A DNA stretch of 48,202 bases from Rhodocollybia butyracea (taxonomy: Eukaryota > Basidiomycota > Agaricomycetes > Agaricales > Omphalotaceae): positions 1-48,202 of the forward strand of contig JADNRY010000444.1 of NCBI GenBank assembly GCA_015501585.1, written 5' to 3'. The notes beneath the pieces were generated by a model, which was given only the letters and a program-made list of their open reading frames with translations, had not been told where the DNA came from and did not search any database. The translations under genes were made by a program, and so were the position numbers. Positions 1 through 11,601 of the stretch are shown piece after piece. Positions within the stretch are counted from its first letter, which is position 1, and each line of letters begins with the position of its first letter.

Positions 1-830
1 GAACTATTTACTAGACTCATGTGGACTTAAGCTTACCAACTAATCCAATCAGGATCAAATCAGGATACACTGACAAGACTTAATTTGGTAGTCTCAAAGA
101 CTAGACTTAATGGGGGCAATTGAGAGGGGAAGAAAGAGATTTTTATTCTTGTGTACTATGGGGGTTTATATACAGTTAAATTATTCTACCCCCTTACTAA
201 CCAATCTATATTGAATCTATAGCACTCGGAATTGATAAGCAAGATTTGGGGGACGCGTAAGTGTCTGTGTATGTGTACCTTTGGCAGAGGCGTAGCCTCG
301 GCGGATGTGCCATTTCATGTGCGCATCGGCTAAAACCATTTACATATTACTAGTGTAGTTGATTAAGCGCTGCCAGCTCTTGAAGCTTTTGAGGCGGTCC
401 GGTGATATACTTACCTGAGTACCCACATTCTCGAAAACAAACTACTACCTGACAGTATCCAGTGTTGACTTAAGTATGGCCAATTCCTCCAACCCGGAAA
501 TGCATGAATGTATCATGATCAACTCACCTTCCCCAAGAAATTAGCCATGGTAGACCTGTTCACATCAATTATAATATCATGAATAATCTTCAGTCTCCTT
601 ACATGCCAGTGCAATTCCAGTGAGGGCCCTGGCAGGAACTGGTCAGTTCAAGGGTCATGAATTGAGTACCCAGGAGTCTTCACATCTCAGTCAGTTGCTC
701 CAAACACAATAAGTTCATCTTACTACGATCATGGAACATGGAATGAAAGTGGGTTGTCATCAGTGGGCAGGGCAGGGAAGCTCATCAGTGCCCACTGCCA
801 CACCAAGCTTTCTTAGTCTGATATTATAAA
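1..830. other. Gene-free stretch, possible old LTR remnant at the left edge
   Basis: I see no supportable coding gene. The first 250 bases read on the minus strand like a retrotransposon promoter/LTR: a TATA-type run (TATATAAACCCCC) near 160-175 followed by a pyrimidine-rich stretch. There is no partner LTR or target duplication in the window, so this is only a suggestion. Confidence 0.25.
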
Positions 831-832
831 TA

Positions 833-931
833 CATCAGCAAAATGTGGCTAACCTGGAGCCATTGTCATACACGATACAGCCGCTTCCAGCCAATTTTCC
901 AGCGGCTTCCAGGCCACATGTTTTGCTGATG
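833..931. repeat. Short inverted-repeat (foldback) element
   Basis: The left arm at 833-861 (CATCAGCAAAATGTGGC then CCTGGAGCC) and the right arm at 904-931 are reverse complements apart from a few small differences, and surround about 42 bases. This is the form of a small foldback or MITE-like element. No clear target duplication was found. Confidence 0.5.
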
Positions 932-1330
932 TAAACTTGTCACACTGCAACATAAGTACTGCTTGATGAAGGGGGATGGAAGTTAGAATATTCCTTGAGT
1001 AAATGTCTCGGTGCCTAAGGTCACGTTTAAGATAGATCATAGATGCATGAAGGTTATGGTGGGATTATTGAAGGGCTGTGCTTCACCTTACCCTATAACA
1101 CAACGATAGTTAATTATCGGAACCAGATTGGAATCCATAATTCCATCCGGTCAGTACCTGTATCCAAACCCTTGGTCGTAAGCCAAGCCAAGCTTCAAAG
1201 AGATGGTCAGCAGCAGTGGGCACTGAGCTTATAAGATCTACATCAGTTTCGTGAGCACTGGACTACTTACATCAACTTCGTGAGAAATGTTCATCAACTG
1301 CATCATCCTGGAATTAATTTTTTCTTAGTA

Positions 1331-1562
1331 GTACTTCAAGTGAGCCTAGAGTTCAGGCAGTGATGTGCCAAGGCGGGTTCACCAAAGTAGCATACTTGGC
1401 ACATGACTGCCCTTTTCGCTTAATTCTACTATTAAACTGTAAATAACAAGCTCATGCGCCTTACAATTTGAGCGCTGATGAGCGGATTGATAGCAAAGGC
1501 TGAGCTATGTTACTTTGGTGAACCCGCCCTCATTGCCATCTTTAAACTGTGACTTGAAGTAC
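1331..1562. mobile_element. MITE-like element with two-part terminal inverted repeats
   Basis: The outer arms GTACTTCAAGT (1331-1341) and ACTTGAAGTAC (1552-1562) are exact reverse complements. The inner arms GGCGGGTTCACCAAAGTA (1372-1389) and its complement (1511-1528) are also exact. The 232-bp unit has no coding capacity, which fits a MITE. A related arm occurs again at 1874-1892. Confidence 0.55.
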
Positions 1563-1892
1563 CAATGGGCTCATGCAACCTCCTCGGGTGGATTATTAGG
1601 GAAGGCGGAACTATATAGCCAAGAGTCTGTGGCAATGAGCTGACCACCAGTGACAATTTTACACCCGCTCCCTTGCCGCTCCCATTTTTGTTCCATGTTT
1701 CCCGATAATAGTACTATAATTGACCATGGTAATGCGATGAACTGCTAGCGTGATTAGAGCAACTACCACAGGTCTAATGACTTTATTGTTAGGGCAGTTC
1801 TCAGTGAGATGAAAAAAATTCTCGGAGGTTGCTCAAGCCCGGTAGTACTTTACAGTTTACAGATGGCAATGTAGGTGGGTTCACCAAAGTAA
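1504..1892. repeat. Larger inverted duplication overlapping the MITE
   Basis: The segment 1504-1588 is repeated in reverse orientation at about 1821-1892. Shared parts include GAGGTTGC, a GTAC-containing stretch, GATGGCAATG and GGTTCACCAAAGTAAC. About 230 bases lie between the arms. It looks like a second, diverged member of the same foldback family, or a nested copy. Confidence 0.45.
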
Positions 1893-2088
1893 CAGAGCTG
1901 CGCTGTCACTACCAATTTGCTCTGTGTCACACCTCAGATTCAGATAATATATAATCTCTGATTTTTTACCTTAGACCCCCCAACTGTTGACCAGCTCTCA
2001 TTGTCAATTGCAGGCTCAATTGACAACATTCACGCTACAATTCATCTATCTAACACTTTAAACTCTTTCTCCACACTGAAGAACTACT

Positions 2089-3720
2089 ATGCGGTTAATT
2101 CTTCCAATTTATTCATGCGCTGCTTGGGTTATTCCTTGCAGTGGGTGCTAGGCCTGTATCATCACCTCCGGACCCAGTGATTATTTTTGCTTCATTTTAA
2201 ACTTGATTCTGAAGTCTACCAAGGATTCAAAGCAGGAACCATTTGATCTTGGCTCTGAACTGACAAAGTGGGTTGCGCTACCAGCGATAAAAGAGAAGAT
2301 TGGCAGAGCTTGGAAACTAAAAGGCGGCTGGGAAGGATGGGCCCAAGTGGAGCTTGCCATATTTCTCGAGGATACTCTGGGTAAAGACTTTGGTGTCACT
2401 CGTGAAGACCTGGTCTATGAGGGCACAAAACAACAGTCCGATATAAAAGTCCTCCAGAAGTCAACAAATGAGCTCACAATATTGGAGCTCAAATGCGAGA
2501 GCTTGAACAATAGGCACGGTCAGCCATGGGTTTCAGCTGTGATTCTGGGTGTGATTCTGATTTTTCGAAACACTCTGAAACCCTAGTGAAACGCGATTCA
2601 AAGGTGACCAACCACATCCAAATTCTGATTCTAAGAGTGATTCAGAGCAGTGATTCACCTGCCAAAAACATAAGGTGAATATTGAGGCTCTGAGCTGTGA
2701 CTTGTCTGTCACAAGTAACTTTTATCCCAAGGATATTTTGAGCATTGAACATGCCGCACATAACTCTTTTTTCATTTTCATTGTATGTGCTTAGAGTAAG
2801 TACAACATCGGAATCGTATGACTTAACGGGTGCTTAGAAAGGTGTTGCTTTTCATGGCCCCAGCTTTTTTGCTGTGAGCTCTGACCATTTTGGCGTGATT
2901 TTAGCCGGATTTTATCATGTCCAGTGTAAAAAAGAATTGAGTTAAATGAGTATTTTTTAATGGAATTACCTAAATAATACTTTACAAGTGGCTGTACGAA
3001 ACGGAAACGTGTTTCTGGGAGTGTCGAAGCAGCTAAAGAGCCGCTTCGACACACCAGTGATTCAGGTTGTGATTCAGCAACTGGATCCATGTTCTGAATC
3101 ACACCCTGAATCACTATGGCTGACCGTACCTAATAAGAAAAACTTTGGGTCTGAAGTTGGCAAAGATATGCAGAAGATTAACAACCCAATCAAATCCGCC
3201 TATAACACAAAAACATCGAAATCTACAATTTGGTCCATGGCAATTGGGGGGATTGAAGGGACTGGCAAAGATTTGGAGGACAAAATGGAAAAGCCTATTG
3301 AGTTTGAAACAACGGATAACAGGAAAATGGGTATTTGGAGAGCAAAGGTAGTCGTTAAGGACAAGAAAGGCACTTCCACCAGTAGTGCTCCAAACAAGGC
3401 TGCCACTGGGGTTGCAGAGCCTTCCCAGTCTCCCAAGCAAGCTCAAACCATCAAGCATCATGATGCTGCTCCAGCTGGGAAAAACAACGATCACGACAAA
3501 GATGCCACCGCAGAGTCCTGGCAGAAAGCTCTAACCACCGAGCATCCAGCGAAGGAACACAAGGGTGCCGCCCAGCCAACATCGCGTCCCCAGACTCCCC
3601 CCTCTGACCAGAAAGAGCCACCAAATACCCCCCCAGGTGCTCCAGTTAAGCCGGCAGCGGAGTGGCCAAAAAATGATGCCACCCAAGAACCACATCCAAA
3701 GACCCCCAAATCTGCCCAGT
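2089..3720 (+). pseudogene. Decayed PD-(D/E)XK nuclease-like gene, interrupted by a MITE
   Basis: Coding sequence runs from about 2161 to 2511 and resumes at 3135, ending at 3720. The first part holds SDIKVL followed 15 residues later by ILELKCES, the Asp...Glu-x-Lys spacing of the restriction-endonuclease-like fold. That assignment is inference from the motif only. The second part gives GSEVGKDMQKINNPIK and ends in a 100-residue Pro/Ala/Lys-rich tail. A 620-bp element sits exactly between codons: the two halves are in the same frame once it is set aside. At the 5' end an ATG at 2089 opens a hydrophobic signal-like peptide, but it reaches the main frame only through at least two frame changes, and no ATG begins the main frame. 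Dead as it stands; the family is not named with confidence. Confidence 0.5.
2512..3131. mobile_element. 620-bp MITE with 3-bp target duplication AAT
   Basis: The ends are inverted repeats: AGGCACGGTCAGCCAT on the left and, read inward from the right end, AGGTACGGTCAGCCAT. Further GTGATTC-rich imperfect repeats follow inside. The element is flanked by AAT at 2509-2511 and 3132-3134, and the host reading frame is continuous across the site. Near the right end is a strong hairpin (GTGTCGAAGC at 3021-3030 with GCTTCGACAC at 3043-3052). No transposase is present. A 3-bp duplication suggests a CACTA- or Harbinger-like mobilising family, which is inference. Confidence 0.75.
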
Positions 3721-4207
3721 GACCAGCTTCCCCTGGCGCTCATACACCCTCTAGTCCCAGTCACGGAGCCAAGGGCCCCCATTCTCGGCGGAGAGCCTTT
3801 GCACTCACACAGGCTCTCTAAAATAAGCAATCTTCCCGCTCTCGAGCCCGGTTTGCCTTTGGATCATAATAACATGTATGTCATGATTTGAGAGTATCCC
3901 CATACTAGCACTGATAAAATGCATTGTAGAGTACACAGGCCATAGCTGGCATGTTGGAGTAGAAGTAGATGAAATCATGGAAATAAGTAGCCTAATGCAT
4001 TCCCCAATATTACATGAGTCAATTCTGCCATTGCTTTCTTTTGCCGAAACACATTGTTTGGCAAGATTAGTGAGATTAGTGGCCGATGATCAGCCGCGTA
4101 TCAGAGCAATTGTAATTTTTTTTTTCAAGTTATGAATGATAGGGTTAAGTTAAGTTCAGGTTTCACACTATCATCAACAACTCATACTGAAACATCCTTG
4201 GTCTGCC
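3721..4207. other. No gene seen
   Basis: This stretch follows the Pro-rich gene tail. Open frames here are short and unlike a conserved protein. A T-run (4119-4127) is the only simple-sequence feature. Confidence 0.4.
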
Positions 4208-4720
4208 CTGGAACTCTACCTCCCCTTTGGTCAATCCACCGGCGTCTTCACGCTCCAGCTATCCACATTCGCGAGTGGTAATGGTGATACTGGTCCTTGA
4301 TTGAGTGGGTTGACGAGAGTAGTATGAGGACGTTACCCGAAGGATCTTCAATTACAAGTCGTGTTCCCGGGGATGGGGCATTTGTTACTACTGTGATTAA
4401 TTTTCTCCTTTCCCTAAATCTAATTCATTGTCTCGGAGTACTGTGTAGCTTAAATAAAAATTATCTCTTATCCCTAATTGTGTAGATGCCTCAAGGGCGT
4501 ATTTCCCCAAAATTTGCCCAAAATGGCATGTTCAAAAAAGTCACTGCTGATAATACTTTGACGGTACGTTCTCTCAGGGTTTTCAAAGTAATCTGATACT
4601 TGCACGGTCGCTGGCCCCATTGCCATTGTTTTTGGTACCCATAGGCAGACGGAAAGTTCCAAGAACTTCGAAGACGTTACATCCTGGATTGACATGTATG
4701 AAAGCATGGGAGTACTATTT
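4208..4720 (+). pseudogene. Fragment of an unrecognised multi-exon gene
   Basis: A frame from 4208 gives LPFGQSTGVFTLQLSTFAS and stops near 4294; one frame over, coding resumes at 4297 with IEWVDESSMRTLPEGSSI and VPGDGAFVTT. A GT-AG intron fits at 4393-4485 (ends TGTAG), and the next exon begins MPQGRISPKFAQNGMFKKV and ends at a GTACGT donor at 4564. A last exon with ADGKFQELRRRYILD may follow. The protein-like composition and consistent splice sites argue for an old gene; I do not recognise the family. The single-base frame break at about 4295 makes it a pseudogene or a sequence error. Confidence 0.35.
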
Positions 4721-4849
4721 CTTGCCAAGTGATCTTTGCGGTCAAATGTTCGCTAACACTAGTGCGATTTTGGGAGCGTAGAGTCTGTTATATAGATGCA
4801 TAAATACAACGAGTGTGCACATACGATGACATGTTCCATTTGTATTTAT

Positions 4850-5070
4850 CACTTGATTTGGGGAGGTGATAACGAACGCTTTACCCAGTGTGGGGTTGAT
4901 ACTCAAAATTGAAATATTGACTGGCTTGCCGTTTCTCATGATTGTAGTACTTACTTGCTTTGAACAGAGGGATGAGTACAAGGGACCGGGGACACATAGC
5001 ATGGTCGTTGGATCTAGACAAGTTACGAGTCGGCAGTGCTAGTTTGGGCCGAGTCTGTGGCAAAAATGGC
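4850..5070. repeat. Duplicated flank shared with 27480-27740
   Basis: Blocks such as AGGTGATAACGAACGCTTT, GACGAGTACAAGGGAC-like and CAGTGCTAGTTTGG recur in the same order at 27480-27740, upstream of SET copy C. The SET genes were therefore duplicated together with upstream sequence. Confidence 0.65.
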
Positions 5071-5411
5071 GTGCTTGCTATGGCTTGTATGGATTCATTC
5101 TGACTGAAAGCATCGTAGACCTATCCCGAAGTCTAAAAAGAGTGCAACGTGACGTGAACGGTATTGGCCGATTTACGGCCTGGCCGCGGAACAACAAAAC
5201 CCAGAAAGGAAACATCACCTCAATATTTTCCGTCCGCATATTCCAAGTCTTGCCCTTGCTGATTGAGCGTTTGAATTACAGAATATCACCTCTAGAGGAT
5301 CTCTTTTTTAGTGATTCATTATCGATGAGTGGCAGACCACGAGATCAGACAAAGGCTTCTATTACCTAAAGATGAAAAAACCGCCATTGTTCTCTTTCTC
5401 GACCTACCATC

Positions 5412-6451
5412 ATGAAGCGCGGTTTTCTCACTACTTTGAAAGCCAAGGAGCAAATCAACAAAGCAATCCCAGACTCGGATGCGTCTATACCTCCCAAGTT
5501 CAGCAAACTAAGCCATGGCGTTGTGGCAGAAGTAGGTAAGTATATCGTACATTCAAACGCCACTGAACTCGAAAAGTTGACGCGTTGACGACGAATACAA
5601 CAGGCGTCCCCAAAGACTACAAAAGTCAATCTGGTGAAGACAGCGTTTGATGGAATTTCGGTTGAGTATAAAGGCGAGTTCAAGTCATCAGCATGATGGA
5701 AGTGGTACGCCTTTTTTATCCGTTATTGAGATTGTGACTTGAAAATCTTTCTTCCAGATGAACTCGTCGGGTACGCGTCCTTCCCGATTCCTAATTGAAC
5801 TCCTTACAGAAATATACCACCCACGCATCAAAACAAATGGTGTTCAAGTCCACGATGGCCCTTATTCAATAGCTATGGCCCAAACACTGTCTTCGGCTGG
5901 CACCCCGAATCCTTCTCCGTCCGCGACATACCCCCCAACTCCCAAATCACCCTCTCATACTGCGAGACCCTGGAATCCGCCGCCGACCGCGCCAAAGCTC
6001 TCGTACCATACGGTATACACTGCTGCATCTGCACCGACACTGGGCTTTCCTGCTCCGATCCCACCCGTCACAAAATCGGGTACACCCACCGTTCCAAATT
6101 CGCTAAAGACATCGTCCTCACACCTCCCTCCCAGAAACCGGCCCCGGGCACTCCAAAACACGCATGCATAGATCCAACCTGCCTTAGTTCGTTTCCGGGA
6201 ACTCGAATAGGAAGGTCAACAGGGAACCGAGCAGTACAAGACCACGGCGCATCAGCTGTTGAACGTGTATGGGTTTCTGCAGGACGTAGAGAAGGTGCTG
6301 TTTTATGCTGGGAAATGTACAAGTTTCATGAGGGGAGAGAGCTGGAGGAGATGTATCTGAGTGAGAAAGAGATTAGGGTAAGTTTAGTCAGGGGTGGCAG
6401 ATGGGTGATATGCGTAAGATGGGGGCGCCGATATTGATGTTGTTCGCGTGA
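5412..6451 (+). pseudogene. SET-domain gene copy A, heavily deleted
   Basis: The start MKRGFLTT...KAK at 5412 matches the starts of copies B (24471) and C (28013), as does the first intron (GTAAGT after the SHGVV segment). After KDYKS the sequence jumps to the region encoding VKTAFD, so the N-terminal half of the SET domain is missing. The NHS part of the NHSCxPN motif region is also deleted. Further shifts follow, although CICTDTGLSC and the tail ending near 6451 are still visible. It lies on the same strand as copies B and C, with shared upstream sequence, and is clearly a decayed duplicate of the intact copy at 28013-29622. Confidence 0.7.
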
Positions 6452-8400
6452 GTAAAGTAATGAAGGTTGCTTTGCTAGTGTTGTATGTTGTGTGTTTTGT
6501 TGTGTTCTTGTTCTTGTTCTTAGCCGTTGTACTACTATTGCTATGTTTCTATTAGCCGCCAGCGGATTGAGATTCGGAAGGGCGTCGAAAGCGACGGCGG
6601 AACATCCCTGGTGCGGGATTCAAGCGTAGGTTTTTCCAAAGTCGATGTTTGAGACTCGAACATACATACATAGTGAATGGGATAAATATTCGCCTACCAA
6701 AGACGGGTCTGATCAAGGACGAGAAAGATAAGATAATATTGATGACAAATGACGCGTGACCTTATCCTTTCTCAGTACTGGCGCTAGAGGTCTAGACTCT
6801 AGACTCGAACCAAGCCATTTCAAAGCGACGTCTCAACTAAAAGTCTTCTGGATCAACGACACGAACCACACATAGTTTGCCAAATAGATTGAATATCCGA
6901 AGGGAAGGGAGGATACGTTGAGTGACTGGTCACTGGTGTGGTGAGTACTGAGCTCATAATTTACTCTCTTTGCATTTCATGACCTGTCAGAATCCTAACG
7001 CGAGCTATTCCGACTCAACCGAATAGTCCAGTGGCCAAACTTGTGATTGGATAACTCCGACTGACGCCGACGACTTGCTTCAGCTATCGCGAATGCTGGA
7101 ATCAGGACTCACCTAATCTATGCGCTACAAACGTACAGTAACAATCGGAACAGTAGAACTTGACACAGGTGTGACTTGGCATCGATGGGCTGAGACGAGG
7201 CCATTGGGAAAAAGATGGGTAGCTTGCAGCACGAGATATCTTCACCTTTGCGCATGGCTCCACTACCAATTCGTGCCATTTTACTTTTAGGCCTGGTTTC
7301 TCCGCCACTTAGACTTATTTATTGTTTATTGTCAAAACGATGCTCGGGACCGACTCTGATATCTACCTCCTTTTCCCTATGTCAAAACCTTTTATGGTAA
7401 CGCATACGTGCTCTTGCGCCCACCTCCCACTCACATCGTTCTCTCCCAGATCTATCTTAGTATCTATCTCCGCCTTTGTCTCGTCACTTCCGTAACCTCT
7501 TCCCATTTTCCAGCTTGGATTTGCCGAGACAGACCCAGAATAAACTCCAGTCCATCCTTCGTACTTCCATTCGGATCGCAGACCTCGCTCGAATTACGAC
7601 CCGGAACCTTACTTCATCCATTCCACTTTCGTTTCACAAACTAGGGCCCGCGGACTCTTCTAGTGGACAGCTGTAAGACGTGTTCGAAGAGGATTGTCTG
7701 TGCCTCCGATAATGGTATCCTGGTGGCTTTTTTCTTTCTGATGAGCATTCAGTGAGCTGGATCTTTAGTTCTATATTGAGCTTCTATAACTTCTTCCTTT
7801 CGGTACATCCATTATTTTGCGGTACAAACCCGGAGTCTGGGTAAACATAGCGAGAAGCTATCTGCTTCAATATCTATCAAGGTAGATAGATTGCACATTG
7901 CTCGTTACAGGGACCGGTCTTCCATGACTGATACTATGAGATACTGGATCTCGGAGCAACCGTTTCAGTGTCGTCAACGGCTCCAACTTGTGAGTCGTAA
8001 ATCCAGTGAGGTGATAGCTGCTAAATACATCTGTGTTTAGCTATCGAAGAGTCAGACGTTAGCCTCTCGACCATAGAAATTCAATCCGAACTCGAACTGA
8101 TCGAAACGAGAATCATGAAGCAAACACGGTATATACGGGTCCATTTAGTGTTCGTCTTATTATTAATATAATCTGTTCTGTTCAGATAAACGTTACTTAT
8201 ACCCTCCAACAGATTTCCGTGCCATCGCCGACTCTTGCAAACTCTTGCGGTCCTGCCGCCCAACCCTTCGAAACCAGATTCGGGTACAATCATCGTCGCT
8301 CCATTTTCACCCATCGCACAAATGAAAAGAAATATCTACCCAAGATAAGTGAACTACGTTGAGAAAAGCCAAATCCGAGCCCGAGTTGTAATCATGAATA
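6452..8400. other. Long stretch without a supportable gene
   Basis: There are no convincing long frames. It holds a TTCTTG simple run near 6504-6522 and pyrimidine-rich DNA at 7370-7640. A possible spliced coding fragment lies at 7944-8128 on the plus strand (VSLSTIEIQSELELIETR, coiled-coil-like), but its downstream splice does not keep a convincing frame. Confidence 0.35.
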
Positions 8401-8461
8401 ACAGTATTATTGAACTATGTATGTGACTCCAAACTCGTTCCGAAAAGGCCATTTATTGCAA

Positions 8462-9342
8462 TCAAAGTCCCAGGTGAATAAACGGGACCCACCGCTCAAA
8501 CGAGCACTTGGTTTCCTTGCGCATTTTCTTTACGGCAAGGTGTAGAGCTAGTGCAGCCTCTGTGGTATCCGGAATTTGTGTTGTGCCATCTTTGAATAGA
8601 TGTCTATACACGCTATTGACAACATCTGGGGCATCTGAGTCTCGAATGGCCCTTTGAAAACCAATTATCAGCAGGGGAACATTTAGCAAGAACAGCAATT
8701 AGATTACAGACCACATTGTGCCCACAACACTTTTGAATCCTGCAAATAACATTGCAGCAGCGATATGAACAGTTTCATCAGGAGCCTTCTTATCCCCCGT
8801 TGCAGTTTCACATGCGCTGAGAAATGCCAACGACGCGTTCAAACGGAGCTCCATTATCCTTGAAATTTCCACTTGATCACCTGGTAGAACTTGGAGAGCA
8901 CTTTCAAGCGGCTTTTCGTTGTTCTGAGTCCCATGGCATGCAAAGTGTGCAATTGAGGCTTTGGAAATGTGGGATAGCACATCTTCAACGGTGGTAGTAG
9001 TGGGTGACTCTGGTGCTCCCAGAGCTATTAAATGTTCAGCCAGGACCCACTTTTTGATTTTTGCCAGCTCCTCCAGTGTGTAATGCAGACCGCTGGGCTC
9101 AACTATAGCAAGCATGCTAAAGTTCTCATCTAATTGGGATGCTTGAGCAAGGAGAGGACTAAGAGTGGGTGTATATGATGATATGATATAGTCCAAAGCG
9201 TCCACATGAGAGTTACCAGAAAAATCATAGATTCCAGCAGCATGAATAGGAAGGAACGCAAAGGGACCTGTTGGACACCACCAGAGACGTGGAGGTGAGT
9301 TTGACTTCTAGAGCAAGAATTCAGTACATGAGATGGTGCCTT
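8462..9342 (-). pseudogene. CHAT (caspase-like) catalytic half, separated from its gene
   Basis: Read on the minus strand, the fragment starts with a small exon remnant ending LRMGLQ, an intron (GTAAGG to CTCTAG, about 54 bp), then KSNSPPRLWWCPTG, FLPIHAAGIYDFSG, the histidine motif IAHFACHG, the cysteine motif AFLSACETATG and FKSVVGTMW. An intron at about 8654-8712 joins to AIRDSDAPDVVN, and the tail SFERWVPFIHLGL ends at 8462. His and Cys of the CHAT dyad are intact; CHAT is a caspase/separase-like cysteine peptidase fold. There are no TPRs and no start: the 5' part is missing. Its first motif is the next expected after the point where the TPR gene at 15732-19559 breaks off, same strand and right order, so it is most likely the 3' half of that gene. 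Confidence 0.75.
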
Positions 9343-9596
9343 GCAAAGCCTTACCTGTAACCCCATCCTTAACGCTGCTGCGCAGCAATCCCCGACTACA
9401 AGACAAATGTACTTGGGGTCACATCTTGCCCCTTCATCTTTTGTTCATCTTATAGTATTTCCTGTTATTGTACCATTTCAATCAGCTCGTACTCACATGA
9501 TGTAAATACCCAAAAAATTAAATCCAAAAAAATCTCAAAATTCAAAAGAAAAATAATGGCGGGGTTTTCGGAAACAGGTGTGACCTGTGACGTAAC

Positions 9597-9782
9597 TGTA
9601 CGTATTAATCATTACTTATCCGGTTACTGATACTTTGTATGTACCGGACCACCTTAGTAATATTTACTACAGTACACAGTATATAAGGCCTTCTCTGAGG
9701 CCAGTATCTATAGTTATCCAGTTATCTTCTATCTCTCAAGCCTCACGGCTTATTCAGTTCCCTGCGCCGAGTATTTACAACA
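9597..9782 (+). repeat. Solo LTR-like remnant
   Basis: A 186-bp unit beginning TGTACGTATTAATC and ending GAGTATTTACAACA. It has a TATA-type AGTATATAAGG. Its front part matches the minus-strand copy at 14305-14481, and its end matches 11979-12030. Compared with that copy it lacks about 120 internal bases. No target duplication is seen. Confidence 0.6.
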
Positions 9783-10134
9783 TGCTTACTCTTATTTCTG
9801 CTCCTGACTATGCTTAACTGATCATTAACTTTCACTAGCGCTTGATTGACTTCGTTTGAGCAATGTTTGAGTGCAGATAAATGATATGATCCAACAGACG
9901 ATAAAGTCACGTTCGTGTTGCGTGCACAGGGAGTGAACAAATTCCAGTACTTCTCACAATTCCAAAGAGAAACTTGGCCCCTGGTATGGATTGCTAACCA
10001 GCTGTGGGCACTATTCAAGAAAAATCACTGTGTGATTAGTCAAAAAAGCAGCCGCGTTGAGGAGGTGACGCTGGGATTTATTGAGCAAGGTGCAAAGAAA
10101 CAAGAGTACAGGAGTAGATAGAAAATAGGAATAG

Positions 10135-11601
10135 TGTAACGCCTATGGCATGTTCATTGCCGTTAGCGCCGATATTACATAATTAGTCTACTCTTATCCT
10201 CGTACCACATACTTGTTTCGGTCTATTTCTCTAATAGAACGAGATCTTGCTCATGGTCTGAGGCATTAAGAGTCAGGGCTCTTACACTATTTTGAGCAAC
10301 CTTGTCCTGAATAGGACTATTACAGCAATATAACCACACAACAGCACAACTCAAGCCATGACTCTGTCATGGCTCTGGCTTACTCTTTTCTTTCTCAAAT
10401 CCTTTCCATGTTCCCTCATGATCCTCTCTCACACATCTCTGGGATCCTGGACTTCTCCTCCCACAGCTGCTAGTCAACTTTAAGCAGCTCTGGGAACAGC
10501 ATGGTATTTCAGTGGCTGGTAGGGATTTGGCAGAGGCAGTGGTGCAGGATTCAACATTAAGATGTTGCTGGGCAGTGAAGGAAGAAGGTTTCCAGGCAGA
10601 GGTCTGTTTTCAGATGATAGAGTCTATTAAGAGACTGGGAGAAGAGTTTGGGATGGAACTGTCCAAATCTCAAACACCACCTCCTGCTCCAAGTTCTCCA
10701 TCACCTTTGACCGCTCCTACTGCCTCATCACCGACTCCCACGCTCGCTTCGAACGCACTGAACGCATTGAAATCATCTCCACATGCTCTGACATTGGTTT
10801 CACCCTCCAAACCCACTTCCCCTTCATTTCCACTCCAACCAACCTCAGAGTTTGCACGGGAGGTGGCTGAACTGCGGAAAGCAGGCCGGAAACTTGAAGT
10901 ATTCATGGATGAACATGTCATGGGGCTCGAACACACAGCTGGCACACCGCCAGTTCATGTTCATCTCTCAAACACTCCAACCGAGTGTACACCTGTGCCT
11001 TATATTGCCCCTGTGACTGCTGTTCCACCAACAGGCCTTCGTAAACGTGTCAAACACAATGTGTATGGTGCGTTTGGTTCGCTCTTGCTTTGTTCAAGTC
11101 GTTGCCCATCCCAATCTGGTACACTCATGCCATCACCCTCACCCACTGAAACTCCCCATCACCATATTTGTGCTCCCAATCAATGCTCCCATTCATGGCG
11201 CTGGAGATCTACTGTCTCCAATGTGCCACCACCATCTCAATCTGGACTTAGTGTCAGCATCCAGAGAATCCGGTGATTTTCACAGGACACTTTCTCTTCT
11301 TCTGCACTTATGGAAATTGCCAGCATACTACATCGTACGTTACCTATTAGATGACTGTATGTTTCTCTTTGTTATGTTTTCCCTTTTCCATCTTTCTCTT
11401 TTGTTTTTTTTTTGGTAAGATGGACCTGTGGGGTCAATCTAGGGGCATGTGTAACGCCTACGGCACATTCATTGCCGTTAGCGCCGATATTACATAATTA
11501 GTCTACTCTTATCCTCGTACCACATACTCGTTTCGGTCTATTTCTCTAATAGACCGAGATCTTGCTCATGGTCTGAGGCATTAAGAGTCAGGGCTCTTAC
11601 A
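10135..11601 (+). mobile_element. Complete short LTR retrotransposon (1467 bp), TSD AATAG
   Basis: Two 152-bp LTRs (10135-10286 and 11450-11601) start TGTAACGCCTA and end GGGCTCTTACA; I count five differences between them. The 5-bp duplication AATAG lies at 10130-10134 and 11602-11606. The 1163-bp interior has one long frame and no reverse transcriptase, RNase H or integrase, so it is a non-autonomous element of TRIM/small-LARD type. A purine-rich stretch (CTAGGGGCATG) precedes the right LTR. It is inserted in the island that splits the CHAT gene. Confidence 0.85.
10464..11276 (+). CDS. Gag-like open frame inside the short LTR element
   Basis: The open frame reads LLVNFKQLWEQHGISVAGRD, a Cys-containing helical segment, then a Pro/Ser/Thr-rich linker (PPPAPSSPSPLTAP) and a second helical part EFAREVAELRKAGRKLEVF, ending at 11276. 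A helical part followed by a disordered Pro/Ser region suggests a reduced Gag-type protein, but there is no zinc knuckle or protease motif. No ATG begins the frame convincingly, so it may be a remnant. Function is inferred only from its position between two LTRs. Confidence 0.4.
   Translation, partial: QLLVNFKQLWEQHGISVAGRDLAEAVVQDSTLRCCWAVKEEGFQAEVCFQMIESIKRLGEEFGMELSKSQTPPPAPSSPSPLTAPTASSPTPTLASNALNALKSSPHALTLVSPSKPTSPSFPLQPTSEFAREVAELRKAGRKLEVFMDEHVMGLEHTAGTPPVHVHLSNTPTECTPVPYIAPVTAVPPTGLRKRVKHNVYGAFGSLLLCSSRCPSQSGTLMPSPSPTETPHHHICAPNQCSHSWRWRSTVSNVPPPSQSGLSVSIQRIR

Noticed and set aside
7944..8335. Spliced coding fragment with a coiled-coil-like segment
   Set aside because: The first junction works, but the second does not keep a frame with protein-like sequence, and no start is available.
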